From assembly GCA_002470125.1 (NCBI GenBank), contig DKNB01000083.1, forward strand, positions 1 through 15,147: a stretch of DNA of 15,147 nucleotides. The letters are read 5' to 3'. Shown here piece after piece: positions 6,518 to 14,873 of the stretch (within the stretch, counting starts at the first letter, position 1; every line of letters starts with the position of its first letter). Under the pieces are notes generated by a model, which was not told where the DNA came from, did not search any database, and saw nothing but the letters and a program-made list of their open reading frames with translations. The DNA comes from Gallionellales bacterium UBA7399 (lineage in GTDB: Bacteria; Pseudomonadota; Gammaproteobacteria; Burkholderiales; Gallionellaceae). The position numbers and the translations under genes are program-made.

Positions 6518-8311
6518 ATGCAGCATATTCGTAATTTTTCCATTATTGCCCATATAGACCATGGAAAGTCCACCCTTGCAGATCGTATTATTCAGCTGTG
6601 TGGAGGCCTCTCTGATCGCGAAATGGAAGCGCAGGTTCTCGATTCGATGGACTTGGAGCGGGAGCGTGGCATTACCATAAAGGCGCAGACGGCTGCTCTG
6701 CAATACAAGGCGAAAGACGGCAACATATACAACCTGAACTTAATCGACACACCGGGTCATGTGGACTTTTCTTATGAGGTGTCGCGATCCTTGACTGCTT
6801 GCGAAGGAGCGCTGCTGGTCGTCGATGCATCTCAGGGTGTAGAGGCGCAAACAGTAGCCAACTGTTACACCGCTCTTGATCTTGGGGTGGAGGTGGTGCC
6901 AGTCTTAAATAAGATTGATTTACCATCAGCCAATCCAGAAAATGCCATTGAGGAGATTGAGGAAGTTATTGGTATTGATGCGCAGAACGCGACGCGTTGC
7001 TCAGCCAAGACAGGAGTGGGCGTGCACGATGTACTGGAAGCCCTGATTGCTAAAGTGCCAGCTCCCGAGGGAGACCCAGCCGCACCATTGTGTGGGTTAA
7101 TTATAGATGCGTGGTTTGATAACTACGTAGGCGTAGTTATGCTGGTGCGTATTTTTAATGGAACACTGAGGCCAAAGGATAGGATTTTACTAATGGCCAC
7201 CGGTGCGCAACACCTAACCGAGCACATCGGTGTATTTACGCCAAAATCGCAACCACGTGAAATTCTGACTGCCGGCCAGGTCGGCTTTGTTATTGCCGGC
7301 ATCAAGGAGTTAAAGGCGGCCAAAGTTGGTGACACCATCACGTTGGTAAACAGGCCAACTGCCATCGCCCTGAAGGGCTTCAAAGAGGTGCAGCCGCAGG
7401 TCTTTGCGGGACTGTTTCCAGTTGAATCAAATCAGTACGAAGCACTACGAGATTCACTAGAGAAACTTAGATTGAACGATGCCTCATTGCAGTATGAGCC
7501 AGAGGTATCACAAGCACTAGGATTTGGTTTTCGTTGTGGATTTCTGGGGCTCCTGCACATGGAGATTGTTCAAGAGCGCTTAGAACGCGAGTTCGATATG
7601 GATTTGATTACCACCGCACCCACCGTTATCTACGAGGTGATGCAGCGCGACGGAACATTGCTCGTGGTAGACAATCCATCAAAAATGCCAGACCCTTCCA
7701 AGATTGAGGAGATTCGAGAGCCTATCGTAACGGTCAACCTCTATATGCCACAGGAGTATGTTGGTGCGGTAATCACCCTCTGCACTCAGAAGCGTGGCTT
7801 ACAGCGTGACATGAGCTACCACGGCAAGCAGGTGTTATTGGTTTACGAGATACCTATGGCGGAAATCGTACTAGATTTCTTCGATCGACTAAAATCCATT
7901 TCGCGTGGGTACGCGTCTATGGACTACGAGTTCAAAGAATATCGCCCTGCCGATGTTGTCAAAGTTGATATGCTAATTAACGGTGAGAAAGTGGATGCAC
8001 TGGCGATTATATTGCATCGTAGCAATAGTCAATTTCGTGGCCGCGAAGTGGCTGCCAAGATGCGTGAACTTATTCCTCGACAGATGTTTGATGTGGCGAT
8101 TCAGGCTGCCGTGGGTTCAAATATTATCTCTCGTGAGAATGTTAAGGCCTTACGAAAGAATGTGCTGGCCAAGTGCTACGGGGGTGACATTTCACGCAAA
8201 CGTAAGTTACTAGAGAAGCAAAAGGCGGGGAAGAAGCGAATGAAACAGGTGGGTAACGTTGAGATTCCCCAGGAAGCTTTTTTGGCTATACTGCAGGTGG
8301 GCGACAAGTAG
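6518..8311 (+). CDS. lepA: Translation elongation factor 4 (LepA)
   Basis: This 597-residue ribosome-dependent GTPase acts during translation and has been linked to 30S maturation and to rescue of stalled or mis-translocated ribosomes. The G domain carries HIDHGKST (12-19), RGITIK (50-55), DTPGH (77-81), NKID (131-134) and SAK (162-164). The EF-G-like domains follow, then the LepA-specific C-terminal domain ending in RKRKLLEKQKAGKKRMKQ. Length is almost that of E. coli LepA (599). The MQHIRNFSIIAHIDHGKST start is the family N-terminus. lepB begins 20 bp later, the classic lepAB pair. All GTPase motifs are intact. Confidence 0.98.
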   Translation: MQHIRNFSIIAHIDHGKSTLADRIIQLCGGLSDREMEAQVLDSMDLERERGITIKAQTAALQYKAKDGNIYNLNLIDTPGHVDFSYEVSRSLTACEGALLVVDASQGVEAQTVANCYTALDLGVEVVPVLNKIDLPSANPENAIEEIEEVIGIDAQNATRCSAKTGVGVHDVLEALIAKVPAPEGDPAAPLCGLIIDAWFDNYVGVVMLVRIFNGTLRPKDRILLMATGAQHLTEHIGVFTPKSQPREILTAGQVGFVIAGIKELKAAKVGDTITLVNRPTAIALKGFKEVQPQVFAGLFPVESNQYEALRDSLEKLRLNDASLQYEPEVSQALGFGFRCGFLGLLHMEIVQERLEREFDMDLITTAPTVIYEVMQRDGTLLVVDNPSKMPDPSKIEEIREPIVTVNLYMPQEYVGAVITLCTQKRGLQRDMSYHGKQVLLVYEIPMAEIVLDFFDRLKSISRGYASMDYEFKEYRPADVVKVDMLINGEKVDALAIILHRSNSQFRGREVAAKMRELIPRQMFDVAIQAAVGSNIISRENVKALRKNVLAKCYGGDISRKRKLLEKQKAGKKRMKQVGNVEIPQEAFLAILQVGDK

Positions 8312-8331
8312 CATAACAACAGGGATTCAGG

Positions 8332-9135
8332 ATGGATTTTGCTTTGATTATGTTTGTGCTATTGCTGGTCACCGGCTGCCTGTGGTTGCTGGATCGTCTG
8401 TTGCTACAACCAAAACGAGAGGTGTCCGCCAAGGAGCCTTGGTGGGTAGAGTACTCAAAAAGTTTCTTCCCCGTTATCTTGGCGGTATTTTTATTGCGCT
8501 CATTCTTGGTTGAGCCGTTCAAGATACCATCAGGATCAATGATACCCACGCTACAAGTGGGCGACTTTATTGTGGTTAATAAGTTTGCCTACGGTATTCG
8601 TCTGCCTATCATTGGAACAAAGTTATACGCGATCAATTCCCCGGCCCGTGGCGACGTGATGGTGTTCCACTACCCAGAAAATCCATCACTGGATTACATT
8701 AAGCGAGTAGTTGGATTGCCCGGGGACCGCATTTTATACCGTAATAAGGTGGTGTTTGTGAATGAGATTCCACAGGAGCAACAGCCTGATGGTGATTACA
8801 ATTATATTGAGTCCACGTTAAACTTTGTGCACGCTGAGCGTCGCAAAGAGAGTCTAACCGGACGCACACATTCAATACTAATGAATCCGGAGGCGCCCAG
8901 CATACACCTAAGCTCGGTGGCAGAATTTCCACACCAAGAGAGCTGTCGTTATAACGACAGCGAGCTACGCTGCACGGTTCCAGCCGGACATTATTTTATG
9001 CTTGGAGACAATCGTGACAACAGTCGAGATAGTAGGTACTGGGGCTTCGTGCCGGACAAAATGATAGTTGGTAAGGCCTTTATGGTGTGGATGAATTTTA
9101 ATGATCTAAAACGTATTGGCTTATCCATCAATTAA
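8332..9135 (+). CDS. lepB: Signal peptidase I
   Basis: This 267-residue inner-membrane protease removes signal peptides from exported proteins. Two hydrophobic segments (about 3-20 and 46-60) anchor it. The catalytic Ser69 is in PSGSMIPTL and the general base Lys124 in DYIKRVVGLPGD. GDVMVFHYP (108-115) and the C-terminal GDNRDNSRDSRYWGFVP box are intact. AGGGA sits 6 bases before the ATG. Two Cys in ESCRYNDSELRCTVP probably match the periplasmic disulfide loop of the E. coli enzyme. It is co-transcribed with lepA. Periplasmic substrates include the parvulin encoded in this window. Confidence 0.97.
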   Translation: MDFALIMFVLLLVTGCLWLLDRLLLQPKREVSAKEPWWVEYSKSFFPVILAVFLLRSFLVEPFKIPSGSMIPTLQVGDFIVVNKFAYGIRLPIIGTKLYAINSPARGDVMVFHYPENPSLDYIKRVVGLPGDRILYRNKVVFVNEIPQEQQPDGDYNYIESTLNFVHAERRKESLTGRTHSILMNPEAPSIHLSSVAEFPHQESCRYNDSELRCTVPAGHYFMLGDNRDNSRDSRYWGFVPDKMIVGKAFMVWMNFNDLKRIGLSIN

Positions 9136-9248
9136 TTATGGCTCGCTTGTAATGCACCACACCCACCCATGCAGTCAAATAATTTTTGTTAGGTGTGACC
9201 GTGGTTGCTGGCTATGGTCAGCCAAAGCAAATGGGGGATAAACAGTCG

Positions 9249-9923
9249 ATGAGCCGCGACTCACTATGCACTGCGATTGGCTATTCCTTTACGCAATCTA
9301 AGCTACTGGAACGCGCCCTGACGCATCGCAGTTACAGTCCGGAACACAACGAGCGCCTGGAATTTCTAGGCGACAGTGTGCTCAACTGTGTCGTAGCTAA
9401 GTACCTATATGATACCTACCCAAGTTTACCGGAGGGCGACCTGTCTCGTCTGCGATCCAACCTCGTTAATCAGCAAACCCTATTTACTCTAGCTCAACAA
9501 TTGCATCTGGGTGAACTATTATTGCTGGGAGACGGGGAGCGCAAGAGCGCCGGATTCCGCCGCCCGTCTATACTTGCTGATGCCATGGAGGCCCTGTTTG
9601 GTGCCGTACTGCTAGATTCCAATTTCATTGCAGCGCAAAAGGTTGTGTTGCAAATGTATGTCCCGCTTATTGGGCAAGCAGATGCACAAATGTTATGCAA
9701 AGATTACAAAACATTGCTGCAGGAATGCCTACAGGGGAAGCGGTTTAAGCTGCCAAAATATACTGTCATTGCAACTCAAGGGGAGGCGCACGCACAGCTA
9801 TTTCAGGTTGAATGTAAGATAGAGCAATTGCAAATTTGTACGCTTGGCAAGGGCAGCAGTCGTCGTGTTGCGGAACAAGTTGCAGCAGAGACCGCTTACC
9901 ATCACATTGAAAAAATACCATGA
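9249..9923 (+). CDS. rnc: Ribonuclease III
   Basis: This 224-residue endonuclease cuts double-stranded RNA, processing rRNA precursors and some mRNAs. The catalytic domain has NERLEFLGDS (34-43) with Asp42, and Glu114 in DAMEALFG, three residues short of E. coli D45 and E117. The double-stranded RNA-binding domain spans about 147-222 and includes GKGSSRRVAEQVAAE. I chose the ATG at 9249 because GGGGGAT precedes it at about 11 bases and the length then fits E. coli (226). In-frame alternatives at 9231 (ATG) and 9186 (TTG) have no good ribosome site. It overlaps era by ATGA. Confidence 0.95.
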   Translation: MSRDSLCTAIGYSFTQSKLLERALTHRSYSPEHNERLEFLGDSVLNCVVAKYLYDTYPSLPEGDLSRLRSNLVNQQTLFTLAQQLHLGELLLLGDGERKSAGFRRPSILADAMEALFGAVLLDSNFIAAQKVVLQMYVPLIGQADAQMLCKDYKTLLQECLQGKRFKLPKYTVIATQGEAHAQLFQVECKIEQLQICTLGKGSSRRVAEQVAAETAYHHIEKIP

Positions 9924-10810
9924 GCTCACATGGATTCCGTAGTGGGTTCATCGCTATTATTGGCCGCCCAAATGTGGGTAAGTCAACGTTACTCAATCAT
10001 TTGATTGGTCAAAAAATAAGCATCACATCACGCAAGGCACAAACAACACGTCACCGTATTTCTGGAATACTGACTGAAGAGCTTGCGCAATTTGTATTTG
10101 TAGATACACCAGGATTTCAAACGACTCACCTGAACGGTTTAAATCGTGGTTTAAATCGTGTAGTGACCAGCAGTCTGCGCGATGTGAGTGTTGTCTTGTT
10201 TGTTATTGAGGCGCTGAATTTTGATGAGCGTGACAGCCAGGTGCTGAAACTTTTGCCGCAAGAGATACCAGTCTTGCTGGTCATTAATAAAATAGATAAT
10301 CTCGAAAGCAAGCTTGAATTGCTACCATTTATGCAATTGATGGCAAAGCAGCGTGACTTTTCAGCCATTGTACCGGTGAGCGCAAAACGAGATACGCAGC
10401 TAGATACCCTGTTGGATGCTATTCGACCATACTTGCCAGAGGGTGACAAAATATACCATGAGGACGAAGTGACGGATCGCAATGAGCGATTTATCGCTGG
10501 TGAATTAATACGCGAGCAAATATTTCGCCTTACCGGGGATGAGTTGCCTTACTCGGTGAGCGTAGTCATCGAGCAATTTAAGGTTGAAGGGAAGCTTCGC
10601 CGTATTCACTCAGCCATTCTCGTGGATAAAGATTCACACAAGGCAATGTTAATTGGCAAGAATGGTGAAAAATTAAAGGAAATTGCCACACAAGCACGAT
10701 TGGCCATGGAGAGACTCTTTGATGGCAAGGTTCATCTTGAGGTGTGGATTAAGGTGCGCAGTGGTTGGGCGGACAATGCGTACGTGTTAAAGAGTTTGGG
10801 ATACGATTAG
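9920..10810 (+). CDS. era: Ribosome-assembly GTPase Era
   Basis: This 296-residue GTPase binds the 3' end of 16S rRNA and promotes 30S maturation. G motifs are GRPNVGKS (15-22), QTTR (41-44), DTPGF (62-66), NKID (123-126) and SAK (154-156). The C-terminal KH RNA-binding domain carries IGKNGEKLKEI (GKNGEK 246-251) and ends VHLEVWIKVRSGWADN. Its ATG lies inside the rnc stop (ATGA), so translation is coupled to RNase III, which works on the same precursor rRNA. The pairing is widely conserved. Confidence 0.98.
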   Translation: MSSHGFRSGFIAIIGRPNVGKSTLLNHLIGQKISITSRKAQTTRHRISGILTEELAQFVFVDTPGFQTTHLNGLNRGLNRVVTSSLRDVSVVLFVIEALNFDERDSQVLKLLPQEIPVLLVINKIDNLESKLELLPFMQLMAKQRDFSAIVPVSAKRDTQLDTLLDAIRPYLPEGDKIYHEDEVTDRNERFIAGELIREQIFRLTGDELPYSVSVVIEQFKVEGKLRRIHSAILVDKDSHKAMLIGKNGEKLKEIATQARLAMERLFDGKVHLEVWIKVRSGWADNAYVLKSLGYD

Positions 10811-10929
10811 CTGGTGCACTATTTCACGTGCATGCCGATAAATTTCACTCGCTCAAGCCGCTGATCAATCGAGCTCATTGATTCATCACAGTCCACCCGT
10901 GTGGCAAAAATGAAAGGAACTGAGGTAAA
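10811..10929. other. 119-bp era-recO spacer
   Basis: A weak 5-bp hairpin (TGCAC 10815-10819 / GTGCA 10828-10832) without a T-run follows era. No clear promoter is seen. Near the end, an ATG at 10910 opens a 14-codon frame running across the recO TTG. Confidence 0.4.
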
Positions 10930-11673
10930 TTGCAGTCGCACAAAAAAAAGCTAGAGAATGAACCCGCTTTTGTTCTGCACAGCTACCCGTACCGCGAAAC
11001 GAGTCTGATTCTGGAGGCGCTAACACGACAACACGGTCGTGTGGCCTTAGTTGCACGTGGCGCAAGGCGCCCGAGATCGATATTACGTGGATCGCTAATG
11101 AGCTTCCAGCCGTTGACGTTAAGCTGGTTTGGAAAGCATGAGTTGCGTACTCTGCATAGTGCTGAATGGCAGGGTGGGCAACCTCAACTATATGGAAAGG
11201 CGTTGCTGTGCGGTTTGTATCTGAACGAATTGCTGCTAAACCTAATGGTGCGTGACGATCCGCACGAAAAGTTATTTGATTGCTATAGGCATGCCGTACA
11301 GAGGCTGGCAAACGAGGGCGACCACGCAAGCATATTGCGTTGTTTTGAAAAACATTTGCTACAAGAGCTGGGTTATGCGTTATTGTTAACAGGGGAGGCT
11401 GATAGCAATGAGCCAATTGACCCAAGTGTCACATATTGCTATGTATTTGAGCGTGGTGCGGTACGCGCTACATCAAGCAGCCTGAATAAACTGGATGCGT
11501 CGGTAGGCGTGTTAATTCTGGGGAAGACATTGCAAGATATTGCTTCCGATGATTACTGTGACACCCTAAGTGCGCTGCAAAGCAAGCAATTAATGCGCAT
11601 GCTACTTAACCAGTATCTTGCAGGGAAGTCTTTACACACTCGGGAACTAATAAAGGATTTGCAGAGAATATGA
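10930..11673 (+). CDS. recO: DNA repair protein RecO
   Basis: This 247-residue recombination mediator acts with RecR to load RecA on SSB-coated single strands. It has an N-terminal OB fold (AFVLHSYPYRETSLILE, then GRVALVARGARRPRS) and a helical C-terminal half. It starts with TTG: an in-frame TGA lies three codons upstream, and no in-frame ATG exists before the conserved VLHS segment. GAGG (10922-10925) and AAGGA lie upstream. Codons 5-7 sit on an A8 run (10942-10949). The stop overlaps the pdxJ ATG (ATGA). A TTG start suggests low expression. Confidence 0.94.
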   Translation: MQSHKKKLENEPAFVLHSYPYRETSLILEALTRQHGRVALVARGARRPRSILRGSLMSFQPLTLSWFGKHELRTLHSAEWQGGQPQLYGKALLCGLYLNELLLNLMVRDDPHEKLFDCYRHAVQRLANEGDHASILRCFEKHLLQELGYALLLTGEADSNEPIDPSVTYCYVFERGAVRATSSSLNKLDASVGVLILGKTLQDIASDDYCDTLSALQSKQLMRMLLNQYLAGKSLHTRELIKDLQRI

Positions 11674-12395
11674 TCAAGCTGGGACTTAATATCGATCACG
11701 TTGCCACGTTACGTCAGGTGCGAGGCACAAGCTACCCAGATGTCATTCAGGCGGCACTAAGTGGCGAGGCGGCCGGCGCAGACATAATTACACTACATTT
11801 GCGTGAAGATCGTCGGCACATCCAAGACAGGGATGTCGAGATCTTGCGCGACGTCTTGAAGACACGCATGAATCTTGAGAGTGCAATTACCGAAGAGATG
11901 ATTGCTATTGCCTTACGCATCAAGCCGCACGATATCTGTTTTGTACCAGAACGACGTGAGGAATTAACTACCGAGGGCGGATTGGATGTGCTGGGAAATT
12001 TTGATAATGTGAAACGCGCTTGCGAGCGCTGCACGGCGGCAGGCATTCGCGTATCATTATTCTTGGATGCTGATGAGAGTCAAATAGATGGGGCGCGGAA
12101 GGCTGGCGCGCCAGTAATAGAGATACACACTGGCAAATACGCCGATGCAACAAGCCCACAACATCGGGCGGAAGAATTGGCGCGTATTCAGCGCGCCGCA
12201 TTGCATGCAAATACTCTTGGGCTGCAGGTCAACGCCGGACATGGATTGAATTATTGCAACGTACAGCCCATTGTCACAATCCCCAATATCTGCGAACTTA
12301 ATATCGGACACGCCATAATTGCTGAGGCGCTATTTGTTGGCTTGGAAGAGGCCGTTAGAAAAATGAAGTCTTTGCTCGTCGGCGGTTCGGTATAG
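11670..12395 (+). CDS. pdxJ: Pyridoxine 5'-phosphate synthase
   Basis: This 241-residue TIM-barrel enzyme condenses 3-amino-1-hydroxyacetone phosphate with 1-deoxyxylulose 5-phosphate to give pyridoxine 5'-phosphate, the ring-closing step of vitamin B6 synthesis. It has GLNIDHVATLRQVRG (5-19), His43 in TLHLREDRRHI, Glu70 in MNLESA, and His191 in NAGHGLNY, all matching active-site positions of E. coli PdxJ. Length is normal. Its start lies in the recO stop, and acpS follows after 19 bp, the usual recO-pdxJ-acpS order. Confidence 0.98.
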   Translation: MIKLGLNIDHVATLRQVRGTSYPDVIQAALSGEAAGADIITLHLREDRRHIQDRDVEILRDVLKTRMNLESAITEEMIAIALRIKPHDICFVPERREELTTEGGLDVLGNFDNVKRACERCTAAGIRVSLFLDADESQIDGARKAGAPVIEIHTGKYADATSPQHRAEELARIQRAALHANTLGLQVNAGHGLNYCNVQPIVTIPNICELNIGHAIIAEALFVGLEEAVRKMKSLLVGGSV

Positions 12396-12414
12396 CTATG
12401 AATGCTCACTTGTC

Positions 12415-12801
12415 ATGATCTACGGTATCGGCACAGACATTGTTCCATACGCACGCATAGTTGCAATCCATAAAAACTATGGGGAGCGCTTTGCGCAGAA
12501 AATCTTAAGTCATCAGGAGCTATCGGAATACCACTCGAACAGGGATCCGGCGCGTTTGCTCATGAAGCGCTTTGCCGCCAAAGAGGCGCTAGCAAAAGCG
12601 ATGGGTAGCGGTCTGCGTCACCCCGTGGCCTTACAAAAAATTAGTGTAATCCATGACGAGCTTGGCAAACCTGTTTTTAAATTTGATGACGAATTGGCTG
12701 TATACATCAAGCATCTTGGCGCCACGCATCATCACCTAAGCATTAGTGACGACAGTGATGTTGCCGTAGCCTTTGTAGTCCTGGAAAAAAATGAAAGTTA
12801 G
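12415..12801 (+). CDS. acpS: Holo-[acyl-carrier-protein] synthase
   Basis: This 128-residue enzyme transfers 4'-phosphopantetheine from CoA to acyl carrier protein, activating it for fatty acid synthesis. The metal-binding residues are visible: Asp8 in GIGTDIV and Glu57 in KRFAAKEALAKAMG. Length is typical of the trimeric AcpS class. No Shine-Dalgarno sequence is apparent. A six-codon frame from ATG 12398 (MNAHLS) ends on a TGA that overlaps the acpS ATG, so translation may be coupled to it. nagZ follows after 27 bp. Confidence 0.96.
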   Translation: MIYGIGTDIVPYARIVAIHKNYGERFAQKILSHQELSEYHSNRDPARLLMKRFAAKEALAKAMGSGLRHPVALQKISVIHDELGKPVFKFDDELAVYIKHLGATHHHLSISDDSDVAVAFVVLEKNES

Positions 12802-12828
12802 ATTAAAAGTGTCAGCAAGGGAAATAAA

Positions 12829-13878
12829 ATGGGAATAGGTCCATGCATGCTAGATGTTGCAGGGATTTCGCTCACCAAGGAGGATGAGGCGCGCCTGCGT
12901 CATCCGTTGGTGGGTGGGGTGATACTTTTTTCTCGTAATTACGAGTCTCCGCGTCAGCTGGCACAGCTGACGGCAAGTATTCGTGCACTTCGTGATCCGC
13001 CATTGCTAATTTCTGTGGATCACGAAGGTGGGCGAGTGCAACGCTTTGTTGATGGCTTTACACGTATCCCACCCATGAGAGAACTTGGCAACATTTGGAA
13101 CGAGCATCCACGACATGCCGTGCACCTTGCAAAGCAGGTGGGTTACGTACTGGCCGCAGAATTACGTGCCTGCGGGGTCGACTTTAGCTTTACCCCAATA
13201 CTGGATGTAGACTTTGGTGCCAGTAAGGTAATCGGAGATCGCGCCTTTCATTCTGAACCACAGGCTATTACAGAGCTCGCGCATGGCCTGATGATCGGAC
13301 TTAAGCAGGGTGGGATGGCTACTGTCGGCAAACACTTCCCGGGACATGGCTATGTACATGCCGATTCACATCTTGAGATACCAATAGATGAACGTAGCTA
13401 TGTCGATATTGAGTTATGCGACCTGGTCCCATTTCGCCAAATGATCAATTTTGGCTTGACTGCAATTATGCCAGCACACGTTATTTACCCAAAAGTAGAC
13501 AAAGATCCAGCCGGCTTCTCTGCGGTATGGCTCAAAACCATCCTGCGTGGTGAGCTGCGTTTTGAGGGATGCATCTTTAGTGATGACCTCAGCATGGAAG
13601 GTGCTACGGTAGCGGGTGGAATTTTGCAGCGCGCGGAGGCATCCTTATACGCCGGCTGCGACATGGTTTTGGTATGCAATCAACCGTCCATGGCAGACGA
13701 GCTATTGGTTCAGCTGAAGTGGGATATGCCGGCGACCAGCAAGGCACGCCTGACCAGAATGCGTGGGCACCACCATTCTGATACCTGGACCGAATTGCAT
13801 CAGCGTGCAGATTTTATAAAAGCAGTACACGAGGTCGGTACCATAGGTGCAGGCACGGAAGAGCTACCTTTTTCCTAG
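12829..13878 (+). CDS. nagZ: Beta-N-acetylhexosaminidase NagZ (GH3)
   Basis: This 349-residue cytoplasmic glycosidase removes N-acetylglucosamine from anhydro-muropeptides in cell-wall recycling. Family 3 signatures are SVDHEGGRVQRF, the KHFPGHG block (168-174) with the catalytic Asp-His pair in ADSH (Asp179, His181), and FSDDLSMEGA with the nucleophile Asp at 252 or 253. No signal peptide is present, consistent with a cytoplasmic site. AAGGGAA precedes the ATG. In bacteria with AmpC/AmpR systems, NagZ products signal beta-lactamase induction; neither gene is visible here. The length is typical. Confidence 0.97.
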   Translation: MGIGPCMLDVAGISLTKEDEARLRHPLVGGVILFSRNYESPRQLAQLTASIRALRDPPLLISVDHEGGRVQRFVDGFTRIPPMRELGNIWNEHPRHAVHLAKQVGYVLAAELRACGVDFSFTPILDVDFGASKVIGDRAFHSEPQAITELAHGLMIGLKQGGMATVGKHFPGHGYVHADSHLEIPIDERSYVDIELCDLVPFRQMINFGLTAIMPAHVIYPKVDKDPAGFSAVWLKTILRGELRFEGCIFSDDLSMEGATVAGGILQRAEASLYAGCDMVLVCNQPSMADELLVQLKWDMPATSKARLTRMRGHHHSDTWTELHQRADFIKAVHEVGTIGAGTEELPFS

Positions 13879-13910
13879 CGGGTCACCGAAGGCGATCATC
13901 AGAGAATGAC

Positions 13911-14732
13911 ATGCACGACATAAAGCCTGGCCAATCAATTGACCTGCTCAAAGAGTTACACATCCTAACCCGAGACGGGAGGATGAATCAGGATTCCAGG
14001 CGCAAGCTCAAGCAGGTCTACCACCTCTTTCAGTTCATCAATCCACTGCTAAGCGAGATATGGCAAGAGCACGGGGGTGTTCAGCTGGTTGATCATGGGG
14101 CCGGAAAGTCTTACCTGGGATTCATTTTGTACGACTTATTTTTTAAGACGTTGTCGAGCGCATCCCACGTATACAGCATAGAGTCGCGCAGTGACCTGGT
14201 TAGTCGTTCACAGGAGCTGGCGGCACGACTAAACTTTACAGGTATGTCATTTCTAAATTTGTCGGTAGAGCAGTCCATCACCTCAGGTAACTTGCCCGTC
14301 AAGGTGGATATCGTTACAGCGTTGCATGCGTGTGATACCGCCACCGATGACGCAATACGTTTTGCCATCAAAAAGCACGCCAAGTATGTTGTGTTGGTCC
14401 CATGCTGCCAAGCGGAAGTGGCGGCAGCACTTAAAAGGCGAAAAGGTGAGGAGCTGGCAAAAAATACACTGACTGAATTATGGAGACACTCCATACACAC
14501 CCGCGAATTTGGCAGTCATATCACTAACGTATTGCGTTGTCTGCAGCTGGAGGCTCATGGCTATCAGGTTACCGTGACCGAGCTGGTGGGGTGGGAACAC
14601 TCCATCAAAAATGAGCTCATCATTGCAACCCTGAAGGGCCTGCCGAGCCAGCGGATGGCTGGACGCCTTAGTGAAGTGCTGCGAACCTTGGGCCTAGAAG
14701 AAATGCAAAAACGTTACTTTACAGATGCGTAG
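13911..14732 (+). CDS. Uncharacterised class I SAM-dependent methyltransferase (Methyltransf_32-like)
   Basis: This 273-residue protein has a Rossmann methyltransferase core. Motif I is VDHGAGKSYLG (60-70), the ribose-binding acidic residue is likely Glu91 (YSIESR), and motif IV-like ALHACDTATDDA (137-148) precedes VPCCQ (163-167). The C-terminus has GWEHSIKNELI (227-237). The LHAC plus CCQ pair resembles the group including eukaryotic METTL25 and Trm13-type enzymes, which suggests an RNA substrate but does not prove it. No signal peptide or membrane segment is seen. It begins 32 bp after nagZ, probably in the same transcript, and ends before the rpsF promoter. Only a weak ribosome site precedes the ATG. 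The fold is secure; the substrate is unknown. Confidence 0.85.
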   Translation: MHDIKPGQSIDLLKELHILTRDGRMNQDSRRKLKQVYHLFQFINPLLSEIWQEHGGVQLVDHGAGKSYLGFILYDLFFKTLSSASHVYSIESRSDLVSRSQELAARLNFTGMSFLNLSVEQSITSGNLPVKVDIVTALHACDTATDDAIRFAIKKHAKYVVLVPCCQAEVAAALKRRKGEELAKNTLTELWRHSIHTREFGSHITNVLRCLQLEAHGYQVTVTELVGWEHSIKNELIIATLKGLPSQRMAGRLSEVLRTLGLEEMQKRYFTDA

Positions 14733-14800
14733 CATTCCACACGCACACAAATATGGATATCCTACGCCATAACAAATCGGGCGGTGGATAAGGCTTTTGC

Positions 14801-14828
14801 TTGACCTGCCTGCAGTTCCCGCTATAAT
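14801..14828 (+). promoter_or_regulatory. Sigma-70 promoter for rpsF
   Basis: TTGACC (14801-14806) and TATAAT (14823-14828) are separated by 16 bases. This is the strongest promoter in the window, as expected for a ribosomal protein operon. Transcription should start near 14835, leaving a leader of about 60 bases. Confidence 0.85.
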
Positions 14829-14849
14829 TGCCATCCGTTTAAACCTTGC

Positions 14850-14873
14850 TCCACCACTACGCATAGTGGGGGG
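14850..14873 (+). promoter_or_regulatory. Hairpin in the rpsF leader, candidate S6:S18 autoregulatory site
   Basis: CCACTA / TAGTGG (14854-14859, 14864-14869) closes on a CGCA loop and extends outward past an A-G mismatch with CC/GG and a T-G pair. It ends about 12 bases before the ribosome site. rpsF leaders in many bacteria fold into a hairpin bound by the S6:S18 complex, with a conserved CCG in a bulge; a CCG lies at 14835-14837 but I could not place it in the known fold. The hairpin is seen; the regulatory role is inferred. Confidence 0.45.

Noticed and set aside
9186..9248. Upstream rnc starts at TTG 9186 or ATG 9231
   Set aside because: Neither has a good Shine-Dalgarno sequence, and the resulting protein would be longer than typical RNase III at the N-terminus.
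10886..11425. 179-codon open frame on the minus strand
   Set aside because: It lies antisense to recO, which has clear family motifs. The translation has no recognisable domain.
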